Of a stretch of DNA of 64,000 bases, positions 1-8,637 are shown in pieces. Position 1 is the stretch's first letter; every line of letters starts with the position of its first letter. The notes beneath the pieces are model-generated. The model had not been told where the DNA came from, ran no database searches, and saw only the letters and a list, made by a program, of their open reading frames with translations. Position numbers and translations under genes: made by a program. Source of the stretch: JAAXPZ01 sp965215705 (lineage in GTDB: Bacteria; Campylobacterota; Campylobacteria; Campylobacterales; Sulfurovaceae); contig CBDCEE010000003.1 in assembly GCA_965215705.1 (NCBI GenBank), positions 248,001 through 312,000 of the forward strand, written 5' to 3'.

Positions 1-170
1 TTTCCCCAAATCAAACATTTATGCTTCATGGATTTGGTAGCGATAGTAAAGGTATGGAGATGTCTTATGGTAATGGTGCAAATGATGCCGTTCTTATTAA
101 AGATGATATTGAGCCAGCCTTTGGTGCAGCAGTGATGCATAGCACAGATGTAGAAATAAGGAGGGTGTAG
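1..170 (+). CDS. C-terminal end of a molybdopterin oxidoreductase catalytic subunit (PsrA/PhsA-like), partial
   Basis: An open frame enters from the left edge and ends with TAG at 168-170, leaving about 55 residues. The tail ends in ...AVMHSTDVEIRRV, which resembles the C-terminal end of the molybdopterin-dinucleotide-binding domain of CISM-family polysulfide/thiosulfate reductase large subunits. The next two genes are the matching ferredoxin and NrfD-type anchor, one base and twelve bases apart, so the usual A-B-C operon order supports the call. The catalytic part lies outside the window, so the substrate (polysulfide, thiosulfate, tetrathionate or other) cannot be told. Confidence 0.75.
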   Translation, partial: SPNQTFMLHGFGSDSKGMEMSYGNGANDAVLIKDDIEPAFGAAVMHSTDVEIRRV

Positions 171-171
171 T

Positions 172-735
172 ATGGCTAATTATGGAATGGCTTTAGATTA
201 TAAAAACTGTATCAACTGTAAAGCATGCGAAGTAGCCTGTAAAGAAGAAAATGGTGTGCTCCTTGGCGCAGATAAACATCGTATATGGGTAGGTGCCAAT
301 GATGTGGCAGGCGAATGGCCGAATCTGGATATCGTCTCTTCTGCCTTTTTACCTTCACAGTGCCAGCACTGTGAAAATGCACCTTGTCAGGAAGTATGTC
401 CTACACATGCAGCGTATTATGATGAGAATGGCGTAGTAAGAGTCGATAGTGACAAATGTATTCTCTGCAGCTACTGTATGGTAGCGTGTCCTTATGATGC
501 ACGGTATGTGGATGATAGAACAATGACTGTGGATAAGTGTACTTTCTGTAGTGACACACGATTGGCGCGTGGGGAGACCACGACAGCCTGTCAAAACACT
601 TGTCCTACTAAAGTCAGAACATTTGGTGACCTAGATGATCCCGATAGTGAGATTAGTGAACTGCTCAGAACCAGAGAGCACTTTTCACTCAAAGCACATA
701 TCGGAACTAAACCAAAATTGTTCTATCTAACATAA
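172..735 (+). CDS. Four-cluster 4Fe-4S ferredoxin subunit, PsrB/PhsB/NrfC type
   Basis: This 187-residue protein is the electron-transfer subunit of a CISM oxidoreductase, carrying electrons between the membrane anchor and the molybdopterin subunit. Sixteen cysteines form four clusters: C13/C16/C19/C23, C64/C67/C72/C76, C96/C99/C102/C106 and C123/C126/C140/C144. It has no signal peptide, as expected for a subunit co-exported with a TAT-signal catalytic partner. The start ATG follows an AGGAGGGTG ribosome site that lies inside the end of the upstream gene, so translation is probably coupled. Length and cluster spacing are normal for the family. Substrate specificity cannot be assigned from this subunit. 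Confidence 0.9.
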   Translation: MANYGMALDYKNCINCKACEVACKEENGVLLGADKHRIWVGANDVAGEWPNLDIVSSAFLPSQCQHCENAPCQEVCPTHAAYYDENGVVRVDSDKCILCSYCMVACPYDARYVDDRTMTVDKCTFCSDTRLARGETTTACQNTCPTKVRTFGDLDDPDSEISELLRTREHFSLKAHIGTKPKLFYLT

Positions 736-747
736 GGAGGAGGAAAT

Positions 748-2010
748 ATGTTTAATAAAATAATACCACACAAGCCGATTACGGTACAGAATCTTTTCAA
801 GTTTGACAAGACACCGTTCAACCTTTTTATGATGACTTTGACGATTGTACTGTTGATTGCTTTTGTTGCGGGTGTTCTGAATTATCTGATCCATGGGCAT
901 CATGCGTATGGCATCAGTAGAGAGCATCCCTGGGGACTGTTGATCGCGATGTATATCTTTTTTGTTGTCAGCTCTACAGGGCTCTGTATCATCTCCTCAC
1001 TAGGGCATGTGTTCAAATTCAAGAGTTTTGAGTTTATAGGGAAAAGAGCTATTTTCGGTGCGATCATTACGATTATTTCTGGCTTTGCAGTGATAGCCTT
1101 CGAGATTGGTCATCCTGTCAGAATGGCGATTTATAATACGATCTCTCCGGGTATGACCTCTGCGATTTGGGGTATGGGAGTACTCTACTCTATCTATCTT
1201 GGATTGATCATTATGGAGTTTATCTTCCTCTCACGGGATGACCACAAGTGGTCTACGATGTTTGGATTGGGTGGATTGCTTGTCGGACTTGCGGCGCACT
1301 CCAACTTAGGGGCTGTCTTTGGTTTCTTAGTAGGACGACCGCTGGCAAATGGTGTATTCTATCCTATATACTTTATTCTCTCCGCGATGATCACGGGTAG
1401 TTATCTGATCTTCCTGATGTATGCGTTCAGGTACAAAATGAAGTTTGATGAACATATCTCTACCTTTCTTGTGCATATTGCCAGACTTCTTGGACTCTTG
1501 ATCGCTATTTTGATGTTCTTCGAATTCTGGAGATTTATGACATCAATCTATGGAAATGTTCCGGAGCGTGCTGTCAGTGCGATGCATGCACTTACCTCTC
1601 CAGAGTTCCTGATCGGTGAGTTTCTATTTGGTATGTTGATTCCTTTTGTCATCATCTTGATAAGTAAAGGAAAAGCGATAAAAAAATTGGTTTATGCTTC
1701 TCTCTCTGGTATGGTAGGTATCTTCTTTATGCGTTATGATCTTGTACATGATACGCTGGCCTACCCGATGCAGACGATGAAAATAAGAGAGTACCAACTG
1801 GTGCCTACATGGGTACATTATTCTCCTAGCTGGACGGAATGGGCGATCGCTCTTGGTGCACTAGGGATTATGTTGTCAATGTACTATATTGGTGAAAACT
1901 TTTTCTATCTGGATCCTAAAGAGCATGATGATTACTTTGAGCATTATACTGATACTGAAGGGCATGAGGTAGAAGAGCATTTGATCACTGATATAGATGC
2001 TAAAAAATAA
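748..2010 (+). CDS. NrfD/PsrC-family membrane anchor, quinone-reactive subunit
   Basis: This 420-residue polytopic membrane protein has about ten hydrophobic segments and the hallmarks of the NrfD/PsrC family, which exchanges electrons with the quinone pool and anchors the Fe-S and molybdopterin subunits at the membrane. It starts twelve bases after the ferredoxin gene behind a TAAGGAGGAGG ribosome site. The C-terminus is a soluble acidic and His-rich tail (EHDDYFEHYTDTEGHEVEEH). Together with the two preceding genes it makes a complete A-B-C reductase unit, most likely for sulfur-compound respiration. That role is inferred from family and gene order only. Confidence 0.88.
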   Translation: MFNKIIPHKPITVQNLFKFDKTPFNLFMMTLTIVLLIAFVAGVLNYLIHGHHAYGISREHPWGLLIAMYIFFVVSSTGLCIISSLGHVFKFKSFEFIGKRAIFGAIITIISGFAVIAFEIGHPVRMAIYNTISPGMTSAIWGMGVLYSIYLGLIIMEFIFLSRDDHKWSTMFGLGGLLVGLAAHSNLGAVFGFLVGRPLANGVFYPIYFILSAMITGSYLIFLMYAFRYKMKFDEHISTFLVHIARLLGLLIAILMFFEFWRFMTSIYGNVPERAVSAMHALTSPEFLIGEFLFGMLIPFVIILISKGKAIKKLVYASLSGMVGIFFMRYDLVHDTLAYPMQTMKIREYQLVPTWVHYSPSWTEWAIALGALGIMLSMYYIGENFFYLDPKEHDDYFEHYTDTEGHEVEEHLITDIDAKK

Positions 2011-2023
2011 AGGAGAAGAAATA

Positions 2024-2353
2024 ATGAAAAAAATAACCATAAGTCTTATCTTACTATTTGCTATAGGGGTGCTATCTAGTACAACATCTGCAGATCCAAT
2101 TAAAGGAGAAAAGCTTTTGATACGGGCTATTCATGATGATTGCACCTTGCCTGCTCCTCGCATAGCCATGATGCACTCTCGTATGGAGTGGAACGCTATT
2201 TTTAAGAGTGGTAAAATGGAAGAAGAGGTGACAAAGCTTTGTCAAAGGAAAACAGCACTGAAACCTTTTGATACACGCTATTCTAAATATGCAGAATATA
2301 TACATGAGTATATGGAGCATTATGCCAATGATAGTGGTGCTATACCTGCGTGA
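2024..2353 (+). CDS. Small exported protein resembling a cytochrome c that has lost its haem motif
   Basis: The ATG at 2024 follows an AAGGAGAAG ribosome site. An upstream in-frame ATG at 1997 overlaps the anchor gene and would disrupt the signal peptide, so 2024 is preferred (109 residues). Residues 1-23 form a signal peptide ending STTSADP. The mature part has the layout of small periplasmic c-type cytochromes of Campylobacterota (KGEKLL start, MEWNAIFK segment, YAEYIHEYMEHYANDS end), but where CXXCH would be expected there is only a single Cys (DDCTLP). A second Cys follows about 40 residues later. No haem site is visible. It may be a structural or redox accessory of the reductase encoded upstream; function unknown. 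Confidence 0.6.
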   Translation: MKKITISLILLFAIGVLSSTTSADPIKGEKLLIRAIHDDCTLPAPRIAMMHSRMEWNAIFKSGKMEEEVTKLCQRKTALKPFDTRYSKYAEYIHEYMEHYANDSGAIPA

Positions 2354-2418
2354 TAAGTTGATTCACAGGGGTGCGTGTCACCCATACAGAAGTTGAATTT
2401 AACTTCCGCTATATCATA

Positions 2419-2440
2419 CTCCGGATAACTTTATCCGGAG
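2419..2440 (+). terminator. Probable intrinsic terminator after the reductase operon
   Basis: A perfect 10-bp inverted repeat (CTCCGGATAA at 2419-2428, TTATCCGGAG at 2431-2440) is followed by a T-rich stretch to about 2468. It lies 66 bases after the last gene of the operon and 110 bases before fdhD, the expected place for a terminator. The U-tract is interrupted (CTATTTCTTTTTACTTTTTA), so efficiency is uncertain. Confidence 0.7.
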
Positions 2441-2549
2441 ATAACATTCTATTTCTTTTTACTTTTTATACTGTAGCGATACTCTTTACTACGAGCTGAT
2501 ACCAAAACTATGCCATAATTACAGTACTTTTATAGGTAAAGGATTGTTT

Positions 2550-3332
2550 ATGGAACCCACGTATCATACCACTGTGACCAAGGTCAAAGGTACAAAGCAG
2601 TTTGACTTTGATGACACACTGATCCGCGAGATCAAACTGGAGATCTTGCTTAACGGCACGAGACTGGGGGCAGTCATGTGTACGCCAGTAGATCAGGAAG
2701 CGTTGGCAGTAGGCTACCTAATGAGCGAGGGGATCATCAACAGTGTGGGAGACATCACACAGATGACCCTGCTGGATGACGGCATGCGTATCGAGATCAC
2801 TGCCGAAGCAGATAGCCAGAAGATAGAACGATTGGATAGCGAGGCAGTGGTGATCAGTGGGTGCGGTAAGAGTATGACCGCCAACATCGATCCTGCGCAG
2901 ATCGATGCGAAGGTCATGCAGGATGACTATCAGATCTCTGCCTCGCTACTCTCAGAGCAGATGGCGGCTTTCTATACCCAATGTCCACTCTATGAGGAGA
3001 CGGGATGCGTACATACTGCCAAGCTCTATATTGGTGAAGATCAGGACTATATTGCAGAAGATATTGCTCAGCACAACACGATAGACAAAGTGATAGGCAA
3101 GGCACTATTGGATAGTGCGGAGCTCTCCAGAGCATTTCTTATGGTCAGTGGCAGGTTGAGTTCGGAGATGGTTGCAAAAGCAGTGATGCACCAGATACCG
3201 ATCCTGGCATCACGTACGGCATCTACCTGTCTGGGACTCCAGATCGCAGAAAAGTTCGGCTTGACGCTAGTAGGGTTTGTTCGAGGTAAGGGGATGAACC
3301 TTTATCGTCACCCAGAGAGGATCAAGGTCTGA
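2550..3332 (+). CDS. fdhD: FdhD, formate dehydrogenase accessory sulfurtransferase
   Basis: FdhD passes sulfur from a cysteine desulfurase to the molybdenum centre of formate dehydrogenase, which activates the enzyme. The protein (260 residues from ATG 2550; a TTG six bases earlier is less likely because TAAAGGA sits correctly for 2550) shows the family segments DQEALAVGYLMSEGI, ISGCGKS, ETGCVHTAKLY, a central ...LMVSGRLSSEM and a final GFVRGKGMNLYRHPERI. The conserved cysteine loop is reduced: E. coli FdhD carries C-x-x-C, whereas here there is one Cys (SGCGKS). It precedes the fdh gene block and is transcribed in the same direction, separated by a divergent sensor cassette. Confidence 0.93.
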   Translation: MEPTYHTTVTKVKGTKQFDFDDTLIREIKLEILLNGTRLGAVMCTPVDQEALAVGYLMSEGIINSVGDITQMTLLDDGMRIEITAEADSQKIERLDSEAVVISGCGKSMTANIDPAQIDAKVMQDDYQISASLLSEQMAAFYTQCPLYEETGCVHTAKLYIGEDQDYIAEDIAQHNTIDKVIGKALLDSAELSRAFLMVSGRLSSEMVAKAVMHQIPILASRTASTCLGLQIAEKFGLTLVGFVRGKGMNLYRHPERIKV

Positions 3333-3379
3333 TTTTATCGAGCAGTAAATAATTATAAGGGTAAGCACAAGGGATTGCC

Positions 3380-4045
3380 CTACAACATATCCAGTTTCCT
3401 CTCGTCAAAACGATACTTTCCATTTTGCACTTTAGCGAGTATTCCTTTGGTAAGGAGTTGCTTGAAGAGCTTGATGATGGTGGGTTTACTGATGCCAGTC
3501 TGCTCCATTATATCACCGTAGGAGTAGTTGAGTAGATTGTCATCATCCAGGTTTCGGATGATAAAGCGTACCAATTCTACCTGCTTGCCATCGATCACTA
3601 CGGCAATGGTTTTGATGATGTTTTGGGTACGGTTTATCTCTTTTTGTTGGATGAGAGGCCTGAGAATATCATGTAGTGAATTGAGGAGTTCTTTGATACT
3701 GATAGGTTTGACTAGATAGTTTTCGACCTTGAGCTTGATCGCCTCAAGGAGAAGTTCAGTATCCGTATGTGCAGTGGTGAGGATAGCGGGGATCTGCAGT
3801 CCCATCTCCTCTTTGATATGTCTGAGGCACTCTATACCACTCTCATTTTCAAGTAATATATCAGAGATGATCACATCGATGGTATGGGTGTTTAGTATCT
3901 CGATAGCCTCTTCGCAGCTGCGTACGGCGAAGATAGCATTGGTGAAGTCCTCCAGTACCGTTTTGGTATGTTTGAGTACTTCTACTTCATCCTCTATATA
4001 GAGGATATTAAATCCATTGAGTATCTCAAAATCTCGTTTATCCAT
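3380..4045 (-). CDS. Response regulator with C-terminal winged-helix domain
   Basis: This 221-residue protein has an N-terminal receiver domain: YIEDEVEVL acidic pair, DVIISDILL phosphoacceptor Asp near residue 60, TTAHTD, and LVKPIS with the conserved Lys. The C-terminal part is not the usual OmpR or NarL domain. It reads as a small helix-turn-helix (GDIMEQTGISKPTIIKLFKQ) with a short wing, resembling MarR/replication-initiator-type winged helices. It is the last gene of a minus-strand three-gene set, one base after the kinase gene, and is the probable output of that system. The divergent fdh genes are a plausible target, by position only. Confidence 0.85.
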   Translation of the reverse strand: MDKRDFEILNGFNILYIEDEVEVLKHTKTVLEDFTNAIFAVRSCEEAIEILNTHTIDVIISDILLENESGIECLRHIKEEMGLQIPAILTTAHTDTELLLEAIKLKVENYLVKPISIKELLNSLHDILRPLIQQKEINRTQNIIKTIAVVIDGKQVELVRFIIRNLDDDNLLNYSYGDIMEQTGISKPTIIKLFKQLLTKGILAKVQNGKYRFDERKLDML

Positions 4046-4046
4046 C

Positions 4047-5654
4047 CTACTCTCTCCTTTGATTCTCTTTAGGTATCTCTACCGTGAACATAGTACAGTG
4101 TTGTAGTGCACCCTCTTTTGAGCCCATTTTATGCTGTATGTTTTTACAGTTTATCTTCCCATGCATATGTTTCTCTACGATCTGCTTGGACATATAGAGG
4201 CCAATACCTGTCCCTACACTTTTGTGTTTGGTGGTAAAGTAGGGCTCAAATATCTTTGACATTATAGCATCTTTGATCCCCCCTGCGTTGTCGATTACAC
4301 TAATAATAGCATGGTTTGTAGTATCCTTAACAATAATGAGGATCTGCTTCTGTGCAATATCTGTATGGATGAATGCATCCTTAGAGTTGTTTATCAGGTT
4401 CAGAAGGATATGGGTGAGTTCATTCTCATAACCATAGATCTGGATATCTTCTCTCATCTCCAGTGTTATAGTAATCTTCCCTTTGTTGAGTTGGTATTTA
4501 CTCAGCGCAATCGCTTTTTCAATCGTCTCTCTCAGGGTAAAGCGTGTATGAATCTTATGTGGATGAAAAAAAGTCCTAAAATCCTCCAGGGTATCTGACA
4601 TGTTTTTAGAGAGAAGCATAGCATCACTCACACGGGATTCGATAAATACCTTATCAAGTTTCCCCGAAAGAAATTTGGCTTCAAACCCTTGAATGATCAT
4701 GGTCAGTGCCCCCAGGGGTTGTCTCCATTGGTGTGCGATATTTTGGAGCATTTCCCCACAGCTGGCCAGTTTAGCCTGCTGAAACATGACCTGGTCTTTT
4801 TTACGACTGTTCTCTACCTCTCTTTTGATTCTCTTCTCCAGAGATTCATTGAGCTCTCTAAGCTCTTTTGTTTTAGAAAATACTTTGGACTTCAATGATT
4901 CATTGAGTCGTTTAAAGTGGTTGATGATCAGGAGAGAGATCACAATGCTAAGAAAGAAAGTAAACCCAATCAGAAGAAAGAGCATGAGTATACTGGTATT
5001 GAACATCCTGTCATTTCTGTTCTTCTCTGAGATCGCCTCTTTGAGGTGTGCTTTGATGAGACTGGAGAGATAGATATTGATCGCATTGATATCCAGAGAG
5101 ATACTCTCAATAGATTCACTGAGTTTTTCTGTATGCTTATCTTGTATCTGCTGGATAAGTTGGGTACTTTTACTGTCTATGTCTTTCATCTTTTTCTTGA
5201 CTTTTGAGACGAGGCTTTGTTGATAGAAATTTTTATTATGGATACTATACCCAGGAAGGAAAAAATTGAGCCATGCATTGGCAAATTGTGGCAATCCTCC
5301 GATATGCTGTTCGATAGAGTGGGTATAGTTCTTCCATTGGGTATGGATGATCTCCTTGGCTGAAGCGATCACTTCTATGGCATCTTCAGTATTGATCGTA
5401 TAGTTCTTGATGTCATAGAGGGTATCATAGATATTGACAGAGTAGATATCCTTGATATCCTCTAGATTGATCTGTGGGATGGTACGTTTCTGATAGAGGG
5501 TTTCATAGTCGTATTTGATGGCAAAGATAGAGACGAGCATAAAAAAACCTATTGTCATCATTCCTAGAGCGATGATTCCTATGAGGAGCTTTGTTTTCTT
5601 GGAAAACTCTAGATGGTTGAGAATATCATTGGCTCTTGTGTAGAGGCTTTTCAT
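4047..5654 (-). CDS. Membrane sensor histidine kinase
   Basis: The protein has 535 residues. A first transmembrane helix lies near residues 22-48, followed by a periplasmic region of about 170 residues rich in helices, a second transmembrane helix near 220-242, a coiled coil, then the kinase core. The H-box is AHQWRQPLGAL near residue 310, the N-box ILLNLINNSKDA, then DNAGGI and TGIGLYMSKQ nucleotide-binding motifs. Its start overlaps the end of the periplasmic binding protein gene by four bases, so the binding protein probably delivers the signal to the periplasmic domain, as in TorT/TorS-like arrangements. The signal is unknown; formate or a related small molecule is only a guess. Confidence 0.88.
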   Translation of the reverse strand: MKSLYTRANDILNHLEFSKKTKLLIGIIALGMMTIGFFMLVSIFAIKYDYETLYQKRTIPQINLEDIKDIYSVNIYDTLYDIKNYTINTEDAIEVIASAKEIIHTQWKNYTHSIEQHIGGLPQFANAWLNFFLPGYSIHNKNFYQQSLVSKVKKKMKDIDSKSTQLIQQIQDKHTEKLSESIESISLDINAINIYLSSLIKAHLKEAISEKNRNDRMFNTSILMLFLLIGFTFFLSIVISLLIINHFKRLNESLKSKVFSKTKELRELNESLEKRIKREVENSRKKDQVMFQQAKLASCGEMLQNIAHQWRQPLGALTMIIQGFEAKFLSGKLDKVFIESRVSDAMLLSKNMSDTLEDFRTFFHPHKIHTRFTLRETIEKAIALSKYQLNKGKITITLEMREDIQIYGYENELTHILLNLINNSKDAFIHTDIAQKQILIIVKDTTNHAIISVIDNAGGIKDAIMSKIFEPYFTTKHKSVGTGIGLYMSKQIVEKHMHGKINCKNIQHKMGSKEGALQHCTMFTVEIPKENQRRE

Positions 5655-6796
5655 GGAGCTGCTCCCTCAACCAGCTGAAACTTCCCTTTGTGAAAGGTTG
5701 AAAGATAGACACGGTTGAGCAGTTGGGTATGCTTGTAGGTGATAGGGATCTGACCAATAGCATTGGGGTGAAGATTTTTCAATCTGGAGAGAAACTTCTC
5801 CTGAGTAATCTTCCCCTGGATATCTTTCAGTGCAATGACGACTGCTTTGGCTGCCAAAAAGGATTCAAAAGAGGCATAGGAGGGTTTGGCATGAGGATAG
5901 TAACGATGTAGGATTTTTCGATACTCATGGGCGACTTCTAAAGATTTGTTATCATAAGAGGGAACCGTGAGAGAGAAATAGATATTTTCTCCATGACTAT
6001 CCAGCTCTTCTATTAGTGCGTTTGCATTGACAAAAGAGATAGGGGCAAAGAGGGTTTTGTTGGTATAGAGCTCTCGCCATTTTTTGATAAATCTGGCACT
6101 TGGTTTATAGGCACCTACGAGTATAATTGCTTCAGGAGAAGAGACTTCGATCTCATGGAGGGCATGTCTGATAGAGAGCGTGTTGCGTTTGTAGGTTCCT
6201 TCTGCTACGAGTGTAAGCCCTCTTTGATCCAGTGCCTTGATGGTGGCATTGTATCCTGAGATACCGTAGTCATCATTTTGATAGAAGATAGCAAAGCGTG
6301 TGATCGCTTTGGTCTGATGGAGGTACTGTACAACATTTTCTATCTCTTCATCATAGGAGCTTCTAAAATTGACAATATTTTCATGTGTCCCATCTCTTAA
6401 AAATGAAGCACCAGTATAGGGAGCGATGAAAGGGATATTCTCTATGATAGGGAGTATCTTCTTGGTAGTAGGGGTACCCACAAAGCCAAAGAGGGCAAAA
6501 ACCTGATCCTCATTGATAAGTTTCTGGGTATTTTTGAGTGTATTTTGTGGTTCGTATTTATCATCATAATGGATGAGTTGGATCGGTACTTTATCGATAC
6601 CTCCTCCTGCATTGGTCTCCTGGAAGTAGGCATTGGCACCTTCCAGTACCTCTTGACCTAACTCCTTGTTGATACCGTTTAACGGAAGAGAAGCCCCCAA
6701 AGTAATAGGATTCCAATTTTTGCTTGGTGGGTACATGAAGTAAAGAAAAAAAAGTGTGCTAAGAGATATAACTATGAGTAAATACTTTTTTACCAT
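5651..6796 (-). CDS. Periplasmic ligand-binding protein (type I, LivJ-like), probable co-sensor
   Basis: This 381-residue type I periplasmic binding protein has an N-terminal signal/anchor (LLIVISLSTLFFLYFMYPPS) and the family start LGASLPLNGINKELGQEVLEGA. Other visible segments include IQLIHYDDKYEP, FGFVGTPTTKKILPI and QNDDYGISGYNATI. Members of this fold bind amino acids, amides or other small ligands. No transporter genes accompany it; the next genes are a sensor kinase and regulator with overlapping or adjacent boundaries, so it most likely works as the ligand-sensing component of that system rather than in uptake. Transcription diverges from the fdh accessory genes. Confidence 0.82.
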   Translation of the reverse strand: MVKKYLLIVISLSTLFFLYFMYPPSKNWNPITLGASLPLNGINKELGQEVLEGANAYFQETNAGGGIDKVPIQLIHYDDKYEPQNTLKNTQKLINEDQVFALFGFVGTPTTKKILPIIENIPFIAPYTGASFLRDGTHENIVNFRSSYDEEIENVVQYLHQTKAITRFAIFYQNDDYGISGYNATIKALDQRGLTLVAEGTYKRNTLSIRHALHEIEVSSPEAIILVGAYKPSARFIKKWRELYTNKTLFAPISFVNANALIEELDSHGENIYFSLTVPSYDNKSLEVAHEYRKILHRYYPHAKPSYASFESFLAAKAVVIALKDIQGKITQEKFLSRLKNLHPNAIGQIPITYKHTQLLNRVYLSTFHKGKFQLVEGAAP

Positions 6797-6856
6797 ATAT
6801 GCCTTTCATCACAATAATGAAACCATTATACATAAAAAAAGGTTTAGAAATACCCT

Positions 6857-6872
6857 CTATCTAGAAAGATAG
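6857..6872. promoter_or_regulatory. Inverted repeat in the divergent control region
   Basis: The 161-base interval between the sensor cassette (minus) and the fdh accessory genes (plus) holds an inverted repeat CTATCT-AGAA-AGATAG. It is a candidate operator for one of the divergent units, possibly for the adjacent response regulator. The arms are only six bases, so chance occurrence is possible. Confidence 0.35.
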
Positions 6873-6957
6873 GTAAACAATCCTATGCTCTTTAAGAATC
6901 AATCAAGCCTATGTGTTCTATACTTTGATAAAGTTTTCTTTACCAATTGGAGGCGTG

Positions 6958-8637
6958 ATGGAGAGAGAGTATTTTTATTTTGCGCAAGAAGCATTAGAAT
7001 TCCCTTTAGATGAGTCTATACTAGTATCAAATATCCTTATGGAAACGCCTTGTATTGTTTCCAATATAGATATCCCAAATAGCCAAATATTCGCACCGGA
7101 GATAGACTATTACCTGCAGAATACACAAGAGAGTGTGGCGATGCAGATAGGGAATGTTAAAAAGCTCTATGATATCAGGTTGTCTGTATTTGATTTGGCG
7201 CAGGATATGGACTATCAAGAAGAAGTTGGTAAAAAAATCTTGATTGTTTCTTCGAAAGATGAAGGGGCATTGGTAGAGAAATTGAATACTAAAGATTTCT
7301 CATGTCTTGTTCTGAAGCCAGAGGAGATCAGCAATATTGATGGCCATATAGGCAGTCTTTCTGTGCGTACCACCAAAATGATGCGTGGTGACTTGATGGT
7401 TGATCAGGTACTCTGGGCTGATGCACCTGATTTTGCTATGAAGCGGAGTGGGGTATATGATCCAGCCGAGATAGGGAGAGAAGAAGCCGTACAAAAACTC
7501 TATGACAATAGCGATATATACCACTATAAAAACTTTGTGCAGTATGACAGTTCTGTCTGTCAATACCATGAACGCACAGAAGAGATTTGTGGTAAGTGCG
7601 AAGAGGTTTGCCCCTCTGTAGCGATTATGAAGATAGATGAGGAGAAGCATTTGACGTTTTCAGATGTGGATTGTCATGGATGTGGAGGATGTGTGAGTGT
7701 CTGCCCTTCTGGTGCCTTGGATTTTACTCAGATGCCTAGAGATGCTTTTAATGCGGCAGCAAGCTATTATCAAGGGCATATCGCACTGCTTTTGCCTAGG
7801 CAAGTGATATTGCCGGAGGTATCACTTCCGGAAAAGGTACTTCCTTTTGCACTGGAGGGGAGAAAGTACCTGCATGAAGTACACTTTTTGACCTTGCTGC
7901 AGAAGAGTGGTCATGCAGTGATCTTCTATACGGACTTTGTCTCCAAGGGTACGGGGGATGCTGTACGTATCATTAATGAGATATTTGAACGAAAGTATGG
8001 TAAAAAAGCAGTCTATGTCTGTCAAACGTCTGAGGAGCTTACTCAGGCGATGGCAGAAGCAGAATCTATCGAGGAGTGCCTGTTTGATATTGTTGAGGAT
8101 GGCATGAAAAAACGTGAGATCTTTACCTATAGATTGGCGCATCTGGTTGGAGAGGATGACCTGGGTGTAGTGGAGACAGGAGAACATCTCCACTATGGTG
8201 ATCTTCGTATCAATGAAGCCAACTGTACACTCTGTATGAGCTGTGTGGGTGCATGTAATGTAGCCGCCCTGACTGCACATCCGGAAGATAATACACTCAA
8301 GTTCAATCCCTCTATATGCACCAATTGTGGCTACTGTGAAGTGGTGTGCCCAGAGAAAGAGTGTTTGGAGGTAGTGTATGATCAGCTTAGCCTCAATCCC
8401 AGCTATTTTAAAAAGAATACGATGGCACATGATGAACTGTTCGCTTGTGTGGAGTGCGGAGCAGAGTTTGCTACGGTCAAATCTATAGAAAAAATCGCGG
8501 AAATGATGAAACCGATCTTCGGGGATGATGAAGTCAAGATTCGGACACTTTACTGCTGTGCAGATTGTAAGCCCAAAGTGATGTTTAGTGCCCATGTGGA
8601 CTTTAAAGAGCAACAACGAGTAGGAGGAAAAATATGA
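6958..8637 (+). CDS. Multi-cluster 4Fe-4S protein of the formate dehydrogenase locus
   Basis: The start is set at ATG 6958 because GGAGG lies just before it; a GTG at 6913 would extend it by 15 residues without a ribosome site. The 559-residue protein has an N-terminal region of unknown fold, a dicluster ferredoxin segment (C211GKC214EEVC218P; C239/C242/C245/C249), a second dicluster (C423/C426/C429/C433; C454/C457/C460/C464), and a C-terminal CVEC...CCADC metal-binding element (C497/C500, C533-C537). Similar proteins accompany fdh genes in Campylobacterota. It has no export signal and is probably cytoplasmic, serving in assembly or electron transfer. Its end overlaps the chaperone gene by four bases. 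Confidence 0.8.
   Translation: MEREYFYFAQEALEFPLDESILVSNILMETPCIVSNIDIPNSQIFAPEIDYYLQNTQESVAMQIGNVKKLYDIRLSVFDLAQDMDYQEEVGKKILIVSSKDEGALVEKLNTKDFSCLVLKPEEISNIDGHIGSLSVRTTKMMRGDLMVDQVLWADAPDFAMKRSGVYDPAEIGREEAVQKLYDNSDIYHYKNFVQYDSSVCQYHERTEEICGKCEEVCPSVAIMKIDEEKHLTFSDVDCHGCGGCVSVCPSGALDFTQMPRDAFNAAASYYQGHIALLLPRQVILPEVSLPEKVLPFALEGRKYLHEVHFLTLLQKSGHAVIFYTDFVSKGTGDAVRIINEIFERKYGKKAVYVCQTSEELTQAMAEAESIEECLFDIVEDGMKKREIFTYRLAHLVGEDDLGVVETGEHLHYGDLRINEANCTLCMSCVGACNVAALTAHPEDNTLKFNPSICTNCGYCEVVCPEKECLEVVYDQLSLNPSYFKKNTMAHDELFACVECGAEFATVKSIEKIAEMMKPIFGDDEVKIRTLYCCADCKPKVMFSAHVDFKEQQRVGGKI

Noticed and set aside
7822..8616. 264-codon minus-strand ORF opposite the Fe-S protein gene
   Set aside because: It is an antisense shadow of a gene with clear ferredoxin motifs; its product is Cys/His-rich only because the sense strand is rich in the complementary codons.
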